NCBI GenBank assembly: GCA_039962225.1
Contig: JAMPKV010000034.1
Span: 1 to 57,050 of the forward strand
Reading direction: 5' to 3'
From: Microcoleus sp. AS-A8
GTDB taxonomy: Bacteria; Cyanobacteriota; Cyanobacteriia; Cyanobacteriales; Coleofasciculaceae
Length of the DNA: 57,050 nt
The notes below the pieces were generated by a model. That model was not told where the DNA came from, did not search any database, and was given only the letters and a program-made list of their open reading frames with translations. A program made the position numbers and the translations under genes. Each line of letters begins with the position of its first letter. Position 1 is the first letter of the stretch. Of the stretch, positions 9,362-18,418 are shown in pieces.

Positions 9362-9769
9362 ATGGATGAAGGTCATTCGTTTTCTATATCTTTTCACCAA
9401 GGCGAAGTAAATTTTCCTTACAGCCTGAAAATTCATGTGAACCCAGTGAGTCAAGATGATTCCTCTAAATACTCCTATCATTTTATCGCTTTCAATAAGG
9501 ATAATCACGGGAATCCTAATATTAAGTTCATTCCAGCCTTTTTTGCGGCCTTAACTTATTTACAATATGATGCCAATTTTTCGGGTTTAGAATTTAAATA
9601 TCTTGTGCCTGATGAGAACGAAACAGAAATTTATTTTGAGAGGATAGTTCGTGTCGATAACCCAATTTTTGATTCGCTGCTGGTTACCGGATATGTGGGT
9701 AAGGATGAAGTTGTAATCAGTAGTCTTTCCTGCCCGCCTCAAAGAGAAACAGAAGCGCAAACACAGTAA
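9362..9769 (+). CDS. Hypothetical protein, 135 aa
   Basis: No family was recognised. The protein is acidic, has no signal peptide or membrane segment, and its alternating pattern (NFPYSLKIHVNP, SGLEFKYLV, DEVVISSL) suggests a mainly beta soluble domain. The region is AT-rich compared with its neighbours. It stands alone between psbQ and trmB, which both run the other way. The ATG at 9362 is the first in frame; no strong ribosome binding site is visible. Confidence 0.55.
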   Translation: MDEGHSFSISFHQGEVNFPYSLKIHVNPVSQDDSSKYSYHFIAFNKDNHGNPNIKFIPAFFAALTYLQYDANFSGLEFKYLVPDENETEIYFERIVRVDNPIFDSLLVTGYVGKDEVVISSLSCPPQRETEAQTQ

Positions 9770-10139
9770 GTTTTCAATCAGCTTTGTGAATAAAAATTGT
9801 TTTTCTCAGTGAGTACTATTGCTTGGGTTGAATATAATCTAAGCCAGTACAAAAGTAAATGAGCAGTAGACATGTTTGGGAAATAGGGACTGAAACAATG
9901 CGAAATCGTTTTTATCCCTATTTTCATCCTTGACTGTGAGCTTTTGCTCATGGTCGTCTCTTGCAAAAGTCAACTTCCCGTACTCTTATGAGAGCCGGCT
10001 CAATCCCTTTGATATGAGCGAATATTTCTTGCTCCCGTACCACCCCTCTCGTTCTCCTCTAAAAGGGGAGAAGGCAGAGGACGAAGCCTTTTATCCACGG
10101 GAGGGATGGGGAGGGTGTTTCCAGCATTAGACACTCTTG
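9770..10139. other. 370-bp gap with cyanobacterial-style repeat debris
   Basis: No convincing gene. The right half (about 10035-10115) contains CTCCTCTAAAAGGGGAG and a purine-rich stretch (gagggatggggagggtg), which resemble intergenic repeats scattered in filamentous cyanobacterial genomes. Short open frames here show no protein-like composition. Confidence 0.4.
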
Positions 10140-10781
10140 TCAAGGCTGACAACGAACAAACAAAGCACGATAAACCGGCTCACCTCGTGAGAGAGTAGAG
10201 ATTTCTCGCTCAGTTGCAACTGGCAGAGGATTACTAGCTAGCCAAAGCTCAGCACCCTGTTTTTGGAAAGCTGGATGAGCCTCAAAGCGATCGCACATTT
10301 CCACCGCTACTGCCTCCACATCCGATTGCAGAAAAACCTCTCCTCCATCCATCAAATAAGTCGATAGAGTATCGACTAATTCGGGCTGCACTACACGTCG
10401 TTTGGCTTGTCGTTTCTTAAACCAAGGGTCAGGAAATTGGAGTGTAACACGCCGCAATGTCCCCGCTTCAAAAGACTCCAACAGGGGTTTTAAGGAATTA
10501 TTGACGTTGGCAAACAAATAGTAGAGATTTCTCAACCCCAACTCTGAAACTTTAGCATTAGCCTGTTCTACTAATGGCTCCCGAATTTCTAATCCCAAAA
10601 AATTCCAATGGGGTTGTAGTGTTGCCATACTCAACAAAAATTCCCCTCTGGCACAGCCAATATCCAGATGTAAGGGTTGAGCCGATTGAGCATAAACACG
10701 ATCCCAAATCGGGGGTTGCACCGGCGTTTGGTATTTCTTACTCAATGGATTGACGTGTTGACGAACTCGGACTTTTGGCAA
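10140..10781 (-). CDS. trmB: tRNA (guanine-N7-)-methyltransferase
   Basis: The 213-residue protein is full length for TrmB, which methylates G46 in the variable loop of tRNAs using S-adenosylmethionine. The SAM-binding motif is LDIGCARGEFLL; the family signature LQFPDPWFKKRQAKRR is intact with the catalytic Asp. It is a single gene, divergent from the phosphoesterase gene at 11061 across a 280-bp AT-rich promoter region. Confidence 0.93.
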   Translation of the reverse strand: MPKVRVRQHVNPLSKKYQTPVQPPIWDRVYAQSAQPLHLDIGCARGEFLLSMATLQPHWNFLGLEIREPLVEQANAKVSELGLRNLYYLFANVNNSLKPLLESFEAGTLRRVTLQFPDPWFKKRQAKRRVVQPELVDTLSTYLMDGGEVFLQSDVEAVAVEMCDRFEAHPAFQKQGAELWLASNPLPVATEREISTLSRGEPVYRALFVRCQP

Positions 10782-11060
10782 CGTTTATACCTCCTGTATT
10801 ACTACTGATTTTTCCAGTGGCGCTATACTTTATGAACTAAACTTAATCCTAGACTCTTCTCTTAATTTTTAATAATATATTGCTGGCTCAAGGGTTAGCA
10901 CTTATGTTCCTGAAAATCTAATAATCCTTCCCAATTTAAGCATATTTTTGAGCATAAAGTGATAAGAAAAAATAAGATTTGCTATTTAAGTGCAACAAGA
11001 ACAAGGGAATGAGGGATAATTTTAATTATGCCTTGCATGGATTTTAATAAAGTTTATATC

Positions 11061-12164
11061 ATGGGTCTAAATTTTCGCTTTGCGGTAGTGAGCGACCCGC
11101 ACATCGGGCTACCTCATACCATTTGGGATCATCCCAATCGGTTCCATTTAGTGGAAGTTAGTATTCCAGCCCTAGAGCTGATTATGGAACACTTGAAGCA
11201 GCAAAATATTGATTTTCTGCTACTACCTGGAGACTTAACTCAGCATGGTGAAAGAGATAATCATGCCTGGTTGCAAAAGCGGTTGAGCCAGTTGCCTTTT
11301 CCGGTGTACGTGGTGCCAGGGAATCATGATGTTCCAAATCTACTGCCGAATGAACACTCGATTGGATTAAAAGACTTTCCCTACTATTACCATCAATTGG
11401 GCTATGACAATCCAGACCAGTTGTACTACACCACTGAAATCCTACCGGGAGTCCAGTTAATTGGGTTGAATTCCAATCAATTTGATGCGTCGGGTAAACA
11501 ATTGGGGTGTCTCGATGAACAGCAATTAGTCTGGCTTGAGCAAGTACTGCGAGAGAGCGAGGATAAGTTGGTACTGGTCATGGTGCATCACAATGTTGTA
11601 GAGCATCTACCTTATCAATCTCGCCATCCCATGGGACGGCGATATATGTTGGACAATGCTCCGGCGCTGCTGAAAATCCTCAAGCAGGCTGGGGTAAATT
11701 TGGTGTTTACGGGTCACTTACACGTTCAGGATGTCGCCTACCATGAGGGCGTCTACGACATCACAACTGGTTCTCTCGTGAGCTATCCTCACCCTTATCG
11801 GATATTTGAGTTCAGAACGGACGAGCAAGGACAACAATGGTTACAGATTGAGTCTCATCGAGTGACGTCAGTGCCCGGTTGGGAGAATTTGCCCCAGAAA
11901 TCACGAGAATTAATGGGCGATCGCTCCCATCCGTTCATGCTGAAACTTCTCACCACGGAGCCGTTAAACTTACCCCTAGCAGACGCTGAAAAACTTGTCC
12001 CTAGTCTGCGCTACTTCTGGGCTAACATTGCTGCCGGTGACTCCCTATTTGATTTCCCAGAGTTCTTCCCAGAAGCTCGCCGCTACTTCGAGGCATTTAG
12101 CGCGATCAGCAGCGACGGTGAACCGGCTCTGATCGACAACCATACGACGCTGTTATTGAAATGA
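11061..12164 (+). CDS. Calcineurin-like metallophosphoesterase
   Basis: All metal-binding motifs are in order: VVSDPHIG (D and H), LPGDLTQHG (GD), VPGNHDVP (GNHD), MVHHNVVEH (H) and FTGHLHVQD (GHxH). The domain spans about residues 5-260; the C-terminal 100 residues are specific to cyanobacterial homologues. It belongs to the cyclic-nucleotide phosphodiesterase (CpdA/IcpC-like) branch of the superfamily, but the substrate is not known. I chose the ATG at 11061 (MGLNFRF) because the core begins at once; an in-frame ATG at 11028 would add 11 residues. Confidence 0.85.
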   Translation: MGLNFRFAVVSDPHIGLPHTIWDHPNRFHLVEVSIPALELIMEHLKQQNIDFLLLPGDLTQHGERDNHAWLQKRLSQLPFPVYVVPGNHDVPNLLPNEHSIGLKDFPYYYHQLGYDNPDQLYYTTEILPGVQLIGLNSNQFDASGKQLGCLDEQQLVWLEQVLRESEDKLVLVMVHHNVVEHLPYQSRHPMGRRYMLDNAPALLKILKQAGVNLVFTGHLHVQDVAYHEGVYDITTGSLVSYPHPYRIFEFRTDEQGQQWLQIESHRVTSVPGWENLPQKSRELMGDRSHPFMLKLLTTEPLNLPLADAEKLVPSLRYFWANIAAGDSLFDFPEFFPEARRYFEAFSAISSDGEPALIDNHTTLLLK

Positions 12165-12165
12165 A

Positions 12166-12258
12166 GGTTGAAGTTGGTAGGTTGAAGGTTTGAAAAGAGT
12201 TGCAGGCTTGAAGATTAGCTGTAACTTTCAACGTTCAACTTTCCAACGTTCAACGTTT
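12166..12258. terminator. Long imperfect hairpin between convergent genes
   Basis: A GTTGAAGGTT-rich arm (about 12166-12198) is complementary, with a few mismatches, to the arm at about 12222-12258 (CAACGTTCAACGTT). It sits between the phosphoesterase and FIST genes, overlaps the last codons of the latter and could end transcription from both sides. The sequence type (GTTGAA repeats) looks like a mobile intergenic repeat. Confidence 0.55.
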
Positions 12259-13515
12259 TGAACGGCAAATCCCAAAAACTGAGGTGTAGCCATGCAGAAA
12301 CGTGCTACCACCCACGGGGCCAATTTCACCGTTACAGAAGAAGCCACTGAGTTGAATGTTACTCAAGTAGCGACCAAACAGTTGGGAATCAAAATCAGGC
12401 TTTCCGTAGAGTCCTTTTCCCCGACCTAGGCAAGAAAACATTAAAGCACCAGCCGCCTCTGAAGTAACAGAGGTATCCTTTTGATAGCGATGGAGGAGCA
12501 GTTCTAAGTCTTCCTCGGAGGTACGGGCATCCCGCAGGTGGAACTGGATACGCTGACCGGGTCGAACGCGATCGCCAATTGCGATCGCCCCCACTCTGGG
12601 ATCGACGCCCAACAAGTTGCGAATCAGAAAGTCTCCGTGACCCAGTTGTTGCTTAAATTCATCGCGGGCAACACCGACAAACAGAGAATGCTGTGCCAGT
12701 TGTCGGTCTTCCTCACTGAGGCTTTGCAGTAAATCTCGCAGAACTTCCAATGGGCGACGGGACTCAATCTCGCTGCTGGTCTTCTCGACGTTATCCTGTG
12801 TGGCTAATTCCAACACAATATTCCGCTCACAGGCCGTCACCTGATACGTTTGACCAATCGGACGACAACCTTGAGCCACAATTGTTTCTAAAACAATATT
12901 GCCGCTCAAAGCGACTCCAACGGTGCCCTCGCGGTAGAGTTTATAGTTACAAAATAGGGCACTTTGCACACCCATCGCGCCAGCACTGGTCATTCCTCCT
13001 ACCTTGCTTGACCCTGGATAGGCAAAATCCAGCCCTTGCAGCAAATCATTGATGGCGGAAAAGGGGTCTGCTAACAAAATAAAGTGAGGTTCTTCCTGGG
13101 GTGCAACACCAATCAAATCCACCCAGGTATTGGGGGGACTATCTAGGTCGGGTAAGCCATCTCCAGGGATGTGAAAAGCTTGAACCTGAACATCAGGCAG
13201 GTGAGCCAAGCTGAGACTCAGAGCCGGTTCTCCCTCGATTTCTTGGGTTTCACCTTGGGAGTTCATACCGATAATGCCGCTACCCCCACAGCCAATGATC
13301 ACTGGCACCGACAACTGCTCTCGCAGTAAGGGCATCAGTCGAGAATACTCGCTGGCATAGGCAGACGAGATAAACACCAACCCTAAATCAGGTGTGGCGG
13401 TCAACGACTTTTGGACGCGGTCTACCACTTCCGCGATTGCTGCTTCCAAAGATGGACAGGTAGATAAGGCATTTGCCCACTGAATTGGATTAGCCATTGG
13501 TTTTGCCGAATTCAA
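12250..13515 (-). CDS. FIST-domain signal transduction protein
   Basis: The 421-residue protein has an N-terminal FIST domain (about 35-235; IIGCGGSGIIG, PGSSKVGGMTSAG) and a C-terminal FIST_C domain (about 235-410; GFFCNGEIGPVGG and a final HGYTSVFGIC). FIST domains are thought to bind small ligands, possibly amino acids, and act in signalling. No kinase or cyclase domain is attached. The ATG at 13515 gives six residues more than the ATG at 13497; both are plausible. Confidence 0.88.
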   Translation of the reverse strand: MNSAKPMANPIQWANALSTCPSLEAAIAEVVDRVQKSLTATPDLGLVFISSAYASEYSRLMPLLREQLSVPVIIGCGGSGIIGMNSQGETQEIEGEPALSLSLAHLPDVQVQAFHIPGDGLPDLDSPPNTWVDLIGVAPQEEPHFILLADPFSAINDLLQGLDFAYPGSSKVGGMTSAGAMGVQSALFCNYKLYREGTVGVALSGNIVLETIVAQGCRPIGQTYQVTACERNIVLELATQDNVEKTSSEIESRRPLEVLRDLLQSLSEEDRQLAQHSLFVGVARDEFKQQLGHGDFLIRNLLGVDPRVGAIAIGDRVRPGQRIQFHLRDARTSEEDLELLLHRYQKDTSVTSEAAGALMFSCLGRGKGLYGKPDFDSQLFGRYLSNIQLSGFFCNGEIGPVGGSTFLHGYTSVFGICRSKR

Positions 13516-13871
13516 TCCCGATGCCGATTTTTGCCCTTAGGAGTTGGCAGGCGGTTTAAGCCTTATGATAGCGCTACCAGGGGCAACTCTATAAGGTAAG
13601 GTTAGATACCGAACACATGCCTTTATCCTGACAGGGCGACTGAATGGCTAGCGATTGTGCTTCACATAAGTTAATATGTAGGCAGTGAAATCAGTTAAGT
13701 CTGTAAGAGACGAACTGACCGTCGGCAGGCAAAAATTGGCACAATCTTAAAAAATCCGGATTAATCGGGTGATTAAGAACCCAATTGGCGCTAAGACTAG
13801 ATTAATCATGATTCCCTCTCGACTAAGCAACTTGCTGTACTTAAGTACAGTACGCAGGAAAAGGTAAGGAA
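13516..13871. promoter_or_regulatory. Divergent promoter region of FIST gene and cp12, with a 16-bp palindrome
   Basis: The 356-bp gap between two divergent genes contains a perfect palindrome CTGTACTTAAGTACAG at 13835-13850, 22 bp before the cp12 start and just before its ribosome binding site (TAAGGA, about 13865). The core GTAC-N4-GTAC resembles the published cyanobacterial LexA box (RGTACNNNDGTWCB), but the flanking bases do not match. It is in the 5' leader or at the promoter of cp12. Confidence 0.5.
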
Positions 13872-14099
13872 ATGAGCAACAACATTGAAGAAAAAATCCA
13901 ACAAGAGCGCGAAGCAGCTAGAGCTGCTTGTGATGTAAACGGTGCAGATTCCGGAGCCTGTGCAGCAGCGTGGGATGTAGTAGAAGAACTACAAGCTGAA
14001 GCCGCGCACCAACGCCAAAAAGCTCCCAAGAAAAACGCTTTTGAGCAATATTGCGACGCTAACCCTGACGCCGATGAATGTCGGGTGTACGAAGACTAA
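13872..14099 (+). CDS. cp12: Calvin-cycle regulatory protein CP12
   Basis: The 75-residue protein has the two redox cysteine pairs of CP12 (C20/C30 and C61/C70) and the core motif AAWDVVEELQAEA. CP12 is a disordered scaffold that, when oxidised, binds GAPDH and phosphoribulokinase into an inactive complex, so it switches the Calvin cycle off in the dark. Length and C-terminal NPDADECRVYED are those of canonical cyanobacterial CP12. It is monocistronic, with a palindrome upstream. Confidence 0.96.
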   Translation: MSNNIEEKIQQEREAARAACDVNGADSGACAAAWDVVEELQAEAAHQRQKAPKKNAFEQYCDANPDADECRVYED

Positions 14100-14317
14100 G
14101 ATTCATTGCCTCAAGTCAGCTTCAGTTGGTTTAGGCACATCAGCCAATGGGCGCAAGTAGCTGGAACTCCCAATCTGAGGATTCCAGCTATTTGTTGTAA
14201 AAAAGGGGCTTGATACTGGGGGTAGCACACGAACACAGCCGAATGCTATCCAGCCAGATAGGGGGAAACCTGCCCCTACTGGCATAACATAGATAAAGGT
14301 CTTTTCGGCAACGAGCA

Positions 14318-14911
14318 ATGCAAGACGAACTTCTTCGATCCCTAGTTTGGACAGACTACCGATTAGCAGTTTTGATTACGGTGATCATCCCGTTGATTCT
14401 GCTTATTTGGGCTTTTGTTCAGAAAGTGGATTCGATGGTACGCCTATTGATCATCTACTGGCGTGTTGCCAGTCTCTTGGCGATTACTGTTTACCTATTT
14501 ATTGCCGGTTTGCCGCTTGGTTTTGTTTCGGGTTGGTTCGGTCGTATCCTAATTCCCATTGCCCTGTGGTTTTGGGTGGATGTGAACGAAGATATTGAGG
14601 ATCAACCGCAGCGTCCTTTAAAGTTGGCACTGACATCATGGCGCTGGGCTATTACTGCATATTGTATCTTGGGCGCTTTAGCAAGTATTCCCTTTCTTAG
14701 CTGTGCCTTTTTGGCAGGGTCAGTCAAGACGCCTTTTTGTCAAGTTTGGTTAGGGCCACCCTTGTTATTCAAACAGTATTTCCATAACGATTCCAGACCG
14801 GGATTTCTCGGTTTTCTGGGAATGACAGGATTAATCGTCTACGTCCTTTACTTAAGCTATTTCGTCCTGATTCGGCTGGGCAAGCAAGGGCGTTCAGCAA
14901 TGGAACAATAA
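14318..14911 (+). CDS. DUF3177-family membrane protein
   Basis: The 197-residue protein has about five hydrophobic segments (about 15-35, 42-65, 70-88, 108-130, 165-188). Motifs such as GFVSGWFGRILIPIALWFWVD and VKTPFCQVWLGPP match the DUF3177 family, found only in cyanobacteria and without known function. The 218-bp gap after cp12 carries short inverted repeats. It is followed 28 bp later by another cyanobacterial hypothetical on the same strand. Confidence 0.75.
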   Translation: MQDELLRSLVWTDYRLAVLITVIIPLILLIWAFVQKVDSMVRLLIIYWRVASLLAITVYLFIAGLPLGFVSGWFGRILIPIALWFWVDVNEDIEDQPQRPLKLALTSWRWAITAYCILGALASIPFLSCAFLAGSVKTPFCQVWLGPPLLFKQYFHNDSRPGFLGFLGMTGLIVYVLYLSYFVLIRLGKQGRSAMEQ

Positions 14912-14939
14912 GTACGCCATACATTGAGTAGCGATTCGC

Positions 14940-15239
14940 ATGACTAATTCCATGGGGCGGCGTCTAGAGCAATACACGATTAAGCGTCCACAGGAAGTTT
15001 TGATTGTCACGGTTGAAGTAGATGGGGAAGAAGACCAGATTGCGATTTTTAAAGGATTTTCCAGTTCTTTGATGCGCCCAACCGCTTTTGATCCGGATAT
15101 CCCTGTCCTACCTCCAGAAGCACACATTGTCTCAATTGACCGAGTTGCCAGTCCTTACAACCCTGATGCGCCTCGCTATCTTCAGCAAGGTCTGACTTGG
15201 GACACAATGCAACCGTTCCTATCAGAAGCTGGGGTGTGA
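14940..15239 (+). CDS. Conserved cyanobacterial hypothetical protein, 99 aa
   Basis: A small soluble protein with a beta-rich first half (LIVTVEVDGEEDQIAIFKGFSSSLMRPTAFDPDIPVLP) followed by IVSIDRVASPYNP. It resembles a short domain kept in cyanobacteria and plastid lineages (DUF7734-like; assigned from memory). No catalytic residues can be named. It follows the DUF3177 gene by 28 bp, so the two are likely one transcript. A hairpin follows the stop. Confidence 0.65.
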   Translation: MTNSMGRRLEQYTIKRPQEVLIVTVEVDGEEDQIAIFKGFSSSLMRPTAFDPDIPVLPPEAHIVSIDRVASPYNPDAPRYLQQGLTWDTMQPFLSEAGV

Positions 15240-15264
15240 TATCCTCCACGCTTCCTATCCCCGA

Positions 15265-15285
15265 TTCCTCTGAGTGACAGAGGAA
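15265..15285 (+). terminator. Hairpin TTCCTCTG/CAGAGGAA
   Basis: An 8-bp perfect stem with loop AGTGA sits 26 bp after the stop of the 99-aa gene. The following AGATTTT gives only a short T run. Confidence 0.5.
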
Positions 15286-15392
15286 AGATTTTACACAAAC
15301 TTTATACAGTCGCCAACCATCTATACTATCCCTTGATAAAAAGCTCTCTACCTTTAGACATAATTAGGGATAGTTAACCAAACTAACCCTAG

Positions 15393-15641
15393 ATGAGAGC
15401 GAAAACCAAAATGATAGCTTTTCAGGACGCTTCTACGACCCCTAATAGCCAGTTTAACGATCAACCCCAATCAGGGATTTTATCTGAGAGATTCGCTATT
15501 GTCTTCTGTGGTCTGGGTGTAGCTTTGTTTGCTATCCCTATCTTAGTAGTGCTTCAGGTTCTGAGCGGTCTGTACAGGGGAGGCGTTTCCGTCTATCAAC
15601 TCCTCAGTGGCTCCGAAGTTGGCAAGCTCGACGATATTTGA
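15393..15641 (+). CDS. Small single-pass membrane protein, 82 aa
   Basis: A polar N-terminus is followed by one or two hydrophobic helices (ERFAIVFCGLGVALFAIPIL, VVLQVLSGLYRGGVSVYQLL, about residues 31-70) and an acidic tail. This form recurs in cyanobacterial small hypothetical proteins; no function is known. An ATG at codon 7 (15411) is an alternative start. The leader region carries an AT-rich stretch that may hold its promoter. Confidence 0.5.
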   Translation: MRAKTKMIAFQDASTTPNSQFNDQPQSGILSERFAIVFCGLGVALFAIPILVVLQVLSGLYRGGVSVYQLLSGSEVGKLDDI

Positions 15642-16101
15642 GTCGCTGTCACTAATCACTAATTTTTAATAGTTTGCCCAGAAACAAAGCTAGGTCTGTG
15701 AAAGCTTTTAGCTAATAGCCTCCTAAGGTATATCTTCCATATACTTAGGAAGCACAGCAACGGATAAAAAATTTTATAACACCAATAAATTAATTTTTTA
15801 AGATTAAATTTTTTCCGAGCTACATCTGAGATGAATTGGATGGAGTGACACAAACCTGTAGGATGACAACGACAGGCCCTAGGGATCAGAAGCTATTTAG
15901 ATAAAATCTTCCCTCCCTTCCTCATCCTCACTAAAACTCCGGTCATCTCCGGCGGCGGTCATCTGTGATTGCCCACTTCTCTTCCTTGTTTCATTCATGG
16001 TCACCTCTTCCCTGAGAGGGATCGAGAGTAACAATAGGGGAACTCTATAGTAGAAAGTGCTATCCTCCACATTGAGTGTGTTGTGTGAGGAAAATTGGTT
16101 T
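15642..16101. other. 460-bp gap before glmM
   Basis: No gene seen. A hairpin (TCCTAAGGTATAT / ATATACTTAGGA with one bulged G, 15721-15750) lies 80 bp after the small membrane protein and may end its transcript. The rest (about 15900-16050) is purine/pyrimidine-biased DNA that must hold the glmM promoter. Confidence 0.45.
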
Positions 16102-17571
16102 ATGGTTACATCCCCAGTCCGGACTCAGGGCTTCTCTCGTTTAGAGGTATTGCCTCGACATCAGCAGGCATCCTCGACCAGTGTCAGCCTTGGGAGTCGG
16201 TCTCTAACGCTACCGACGACTGCCTTATTTGGCACCGATGGCATTCGGGGACGAGTAGGAGATTTACTCAATGCCGATTTAGCGTTACAAGTTGGTTTCT
16301 GGGCCGGTCAGGTATTGCAAACACAGACACCTGCACTTGGCCCCGTGATTGTGGGACAAGACTCGCGAAACTCCAGCGATATGTTGGCAATGGCACTGAC
16401 AGCCGGTCTCACGGCAGCCGGTTTAGAGGTGTGGAACTTGGGGTTATGCCCCACTCCTGGCATTGCCTATCTCACCCGTATGACGGATGCGATTGGAGGA
16501 GTGATGATTTCTGCCAGTCATAACCCACCAGAAGACAATGGAATTAAATTTTTTGCCTCAGAAGGGACAAAGCTACCAGTCGCGTTGCAAAAGCAGATTG
16601 AAGCAGGCTTGAGAGGTTTTTCTGGAGAGGCGATTCCCGCTAATGTGCAGGGACAGTACTACTATCGACCTGAATTGCTCACGAATTATGTGGAATCGCT
16701 GCGTCATCCTCTGCAAGAGGTGACCGATTTACGCGGTATGCGGGTTGTGTTGGATTTGGCTTGGGGGGCGTCTGTAGCGCTGGCAGATCAGGTGTTTACT
16801 GAGTTAGGGGCAGAGGTGATCTGCTTGCATCACGAAGCGGATGGTGATCGCATTAATGTTAATTGTGGCTCGACTCACCTCCAGCCTTTGCAAGAAGCGG
16901 TGCGGCAGTATTCAGCTGATATGGGTTTTGCCTTTGATGGAGATGCCGATCGCGTCATGGCGGTCGATGCCAAGGGTCGGGTGATCGATGGGGATTACAT
17001 TCTCTATTTTTGGGGTCAAGCCTTACGACAAGCCCAAAAGCTGCCGGGAGATTTAATTGTGGCAACCGTCATGGCTAATCTAGGCTTTGAACGAGCCTGG
17101 AATGAGTTGGGCGGTTCCCTGGTACGAACGGCGGTGGGCGACCAGTATGTTCAGGCGGAAATGCAGCGCACTGGAGCCATGCTGGGTGGTGAGCAGTCGG
17201 GACATATTCTCTGCCATCACTACAATATGACGGGCGATGGGATGTTGACGGCTTTACATTTGGCGTCTTTAGTGCGCCAATCGGGAGTGCCTTTAACTCA
17301 GCTAGTGGATCAAAGCTTCCAACCCTACCCCCAATTGTTACGGAATGTACGAGTGGAAGACCGCGAACGCCGACTGAACTGGCACAATTGTGATGCGGTG
17401 AATTCCGCGATCGCACAAGCGGAGGCCGCAATGGCAGGTCTTGGACGCATTCTCGTCCGCGCTTCGGGTACAGAACCGCTGATCCGGGTGATGGTAGAAG
17501 CCGAGTCGGCTGACGTTGCCGAACATTGGACATCTGAATTGGTTCGAGTCGTTCAGCAACATTTAGGTTAG
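16102..17571 (+). CDS. glmM: Phosphoglucosamine mutase
   Basis: GlmM interconverts glucosamine-6-phosphate and glucosamine-1-phosphate for peptidoglycan and lipopolysaccharide precursors. The signatures are complete: [11 protein letters not shown] at the start, the phosphoserine loop [16 protein letters not shown], the Mg-binding DGDADR, the sugar loop GGEQSGHI and the phosphate-binding [12 protein letters not shown]. The ATG at 16102 is preceded by AGGAAAA; a GTG at 16057 would add 15 residues. The extra ~40 residues before TALFGTDG are usual in cyanobacterial homologues. Confidence 0.93.
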   Translation: MVTSPVRTQGFSRLEVLPRHQQASSTSVSLGSRSLTLPTTALFGTDGIRGRVGDLLNADLALQVGFWAGQVLQTQTPALGPVIVGQDSRNSSDMLAMALTAGLTAAGLEVWNLGLCPTPGIAYLTRMTDAIGGVMISASHNPPEDNGIKFFASEGTKLPVALQKQIEAGLRGFSGEAIPANVQGQYYYRPELLTNYVESLRHPLQEVTDLRGMRVVLDLAWGASVALADQVFTELGAEVICLHHEADGDRINVNCGSTHLQPLQEAVRQYSADMGFAFDGDADRVMAVDAKGRVIDGDYILYFWGQALRQAQKLPGDLIVATVMANLGFERAWNELGGSLVRTAVGDQYVQAEMQRTGAMLGGEQSGHILCHHYNMTGDGMLTALHLASLVRQSGVPLTQLVDQSFQPYPQLLRNVRVEDRERRLNWHNCDAVNSAIAQAEAAMAGLGRILVRASGTEPLIRVMVEAESADVAEHWTSELVRVVQQHLG

Positions 17572-17654
17572 GGTTTTTTACCCTTGGAAATGACCGAACC
17601 CACTCCCTGATGAAAGGGAAAGATTACAGGGTGCAGCTATTCTAAACAGCATGT

Positions 17655-17704
17655 ATGCGATCGCTAGGTACTCCCTACGTGAACAGTTGCCGTAGCGATC
17701 GCAT
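17655..17704. repeat. 12-bp inverted repeat carrying two HIP1 octamers
   Basis: ATGCGATCGCTA (17655-17666) and TAGCGATCGCAT (17693-17704) pair perfectly around a 26-base loop, between convergent glmM and the cyclophilin gene. A second inverted repeat TTAGCCAT/ATGGCTAA (17744-17751, 17760-17767) overlaps the cyclophilin stop codon. Either could act at the 3' ends of both genes. Confidence 0.5.
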
Positions 17705-17763
17705 GTCCGAAACTACAACCGTGAAACCGACGGTCTACCTCACTTAGCCATCTTTAGGTATGG

Positions 17764-18186
17764 CTAAATTTGTTCAATCTTGACCGAAAGAATCTTGTCA
17801 CCCTTACGGATCGCATTGACAACATCCATGTCTTTCGTTTGACCAAAAGTCGTGTGTACTCCATCTAAATGGGGTTGAGGAGCGTGGCAAATAAAGAATT
17901 GACTCCCCCCCGTATTACGACCCGCATGAGCCATTGACAAAGTACCCGCTAAGTGCTTATTGGAATTAATTTCACACTTAATTTGGTAACCAGGGCCACC
18001 CGTTCCCGTTCCCTGCGGGCAGCCACCTTGAATCATAAAGTTAGGGATGACGCGGTGGAAGGTGAGGCCGTCGTAAAACCCTTTTTCAGCTAAGTCTACA
18101 AAATTCTTCACCGTATTCGGTGCATCCTGGTCGAACAACTCCAGGTTGATGGTGCCTTTCTCCGTTTCCATAATGGCAAGAGTCAT
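17764..18186 (-). CDS. Cyclophilin-type peptidyl-prolyl cis-trans isomerase
   Basis: The protein has the cyclophilin core: [13 protein letters not shown] with the catalytic Arg, [19 protein letters not shown] and [10 protein letters not shown]. The enzyme speeds proline isomerisation during protein folding. It is a short cytosolic form (140 residues, no signal peptide). I chose the ATG at 18186 because GGAGGGG (18191-18197) precedes it at proper spacing and the domain begins at once; an upstream ATG at 18270 would add 28 residues. Confidence 0.9.
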   Translation of the reverse strand: MTLAIMETEKGTINLELFDQDAPNTVKNFVDLAEKGFYDGLTFHRVIPNFMIQGGCPQGTGTGGPGYQIKCEINSNKHLAGTLSMAHAGRNTGGSQFFICHAPQPHLDGVHTTFGQTKDMDVVNAIRKGDKILSVKIEQI

Positions 18187-18418
18187 GGTTTCCCCTCCTC
18201 TAGGGCTGATTCGATAATTGACAGATATTGTTGCTAGCAATAGCCTAGAGCTAAATGGCGCTAGAGCCAAAAAACTCTAGGTTAACTTTATCTAATTTTT
18301 CCAGTGGCTAACCTCAAACCTTGGAGCTAATCGCCATTAGTATTTTGTAGTCCTGAGCCATACCTCATAATAGGGTGATGGTGATTATGCTACGAACTAC
18401 TGCCTTAAGGGGAGTAGA

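Noticed and set aside
9930-10130. Plus-strand ORF of 66 codons before trmB
   Set aside because: It lies in repeat-rich intergenic DNA with no protein-like composition or ribosome binding site.
16057-16101. GTG start of glmM at 16057
   Set aside because: The ATG at 16102 has AGGAAAA upstream, and the extra 15 residues do not resemble the family.
17655-17704. CRISPR-like repeats
   Set aside because: The paired GCGATCGC-containing arms are a single inverted repeat carrying HIP1 octamers; there is no regular spacing of repeats.
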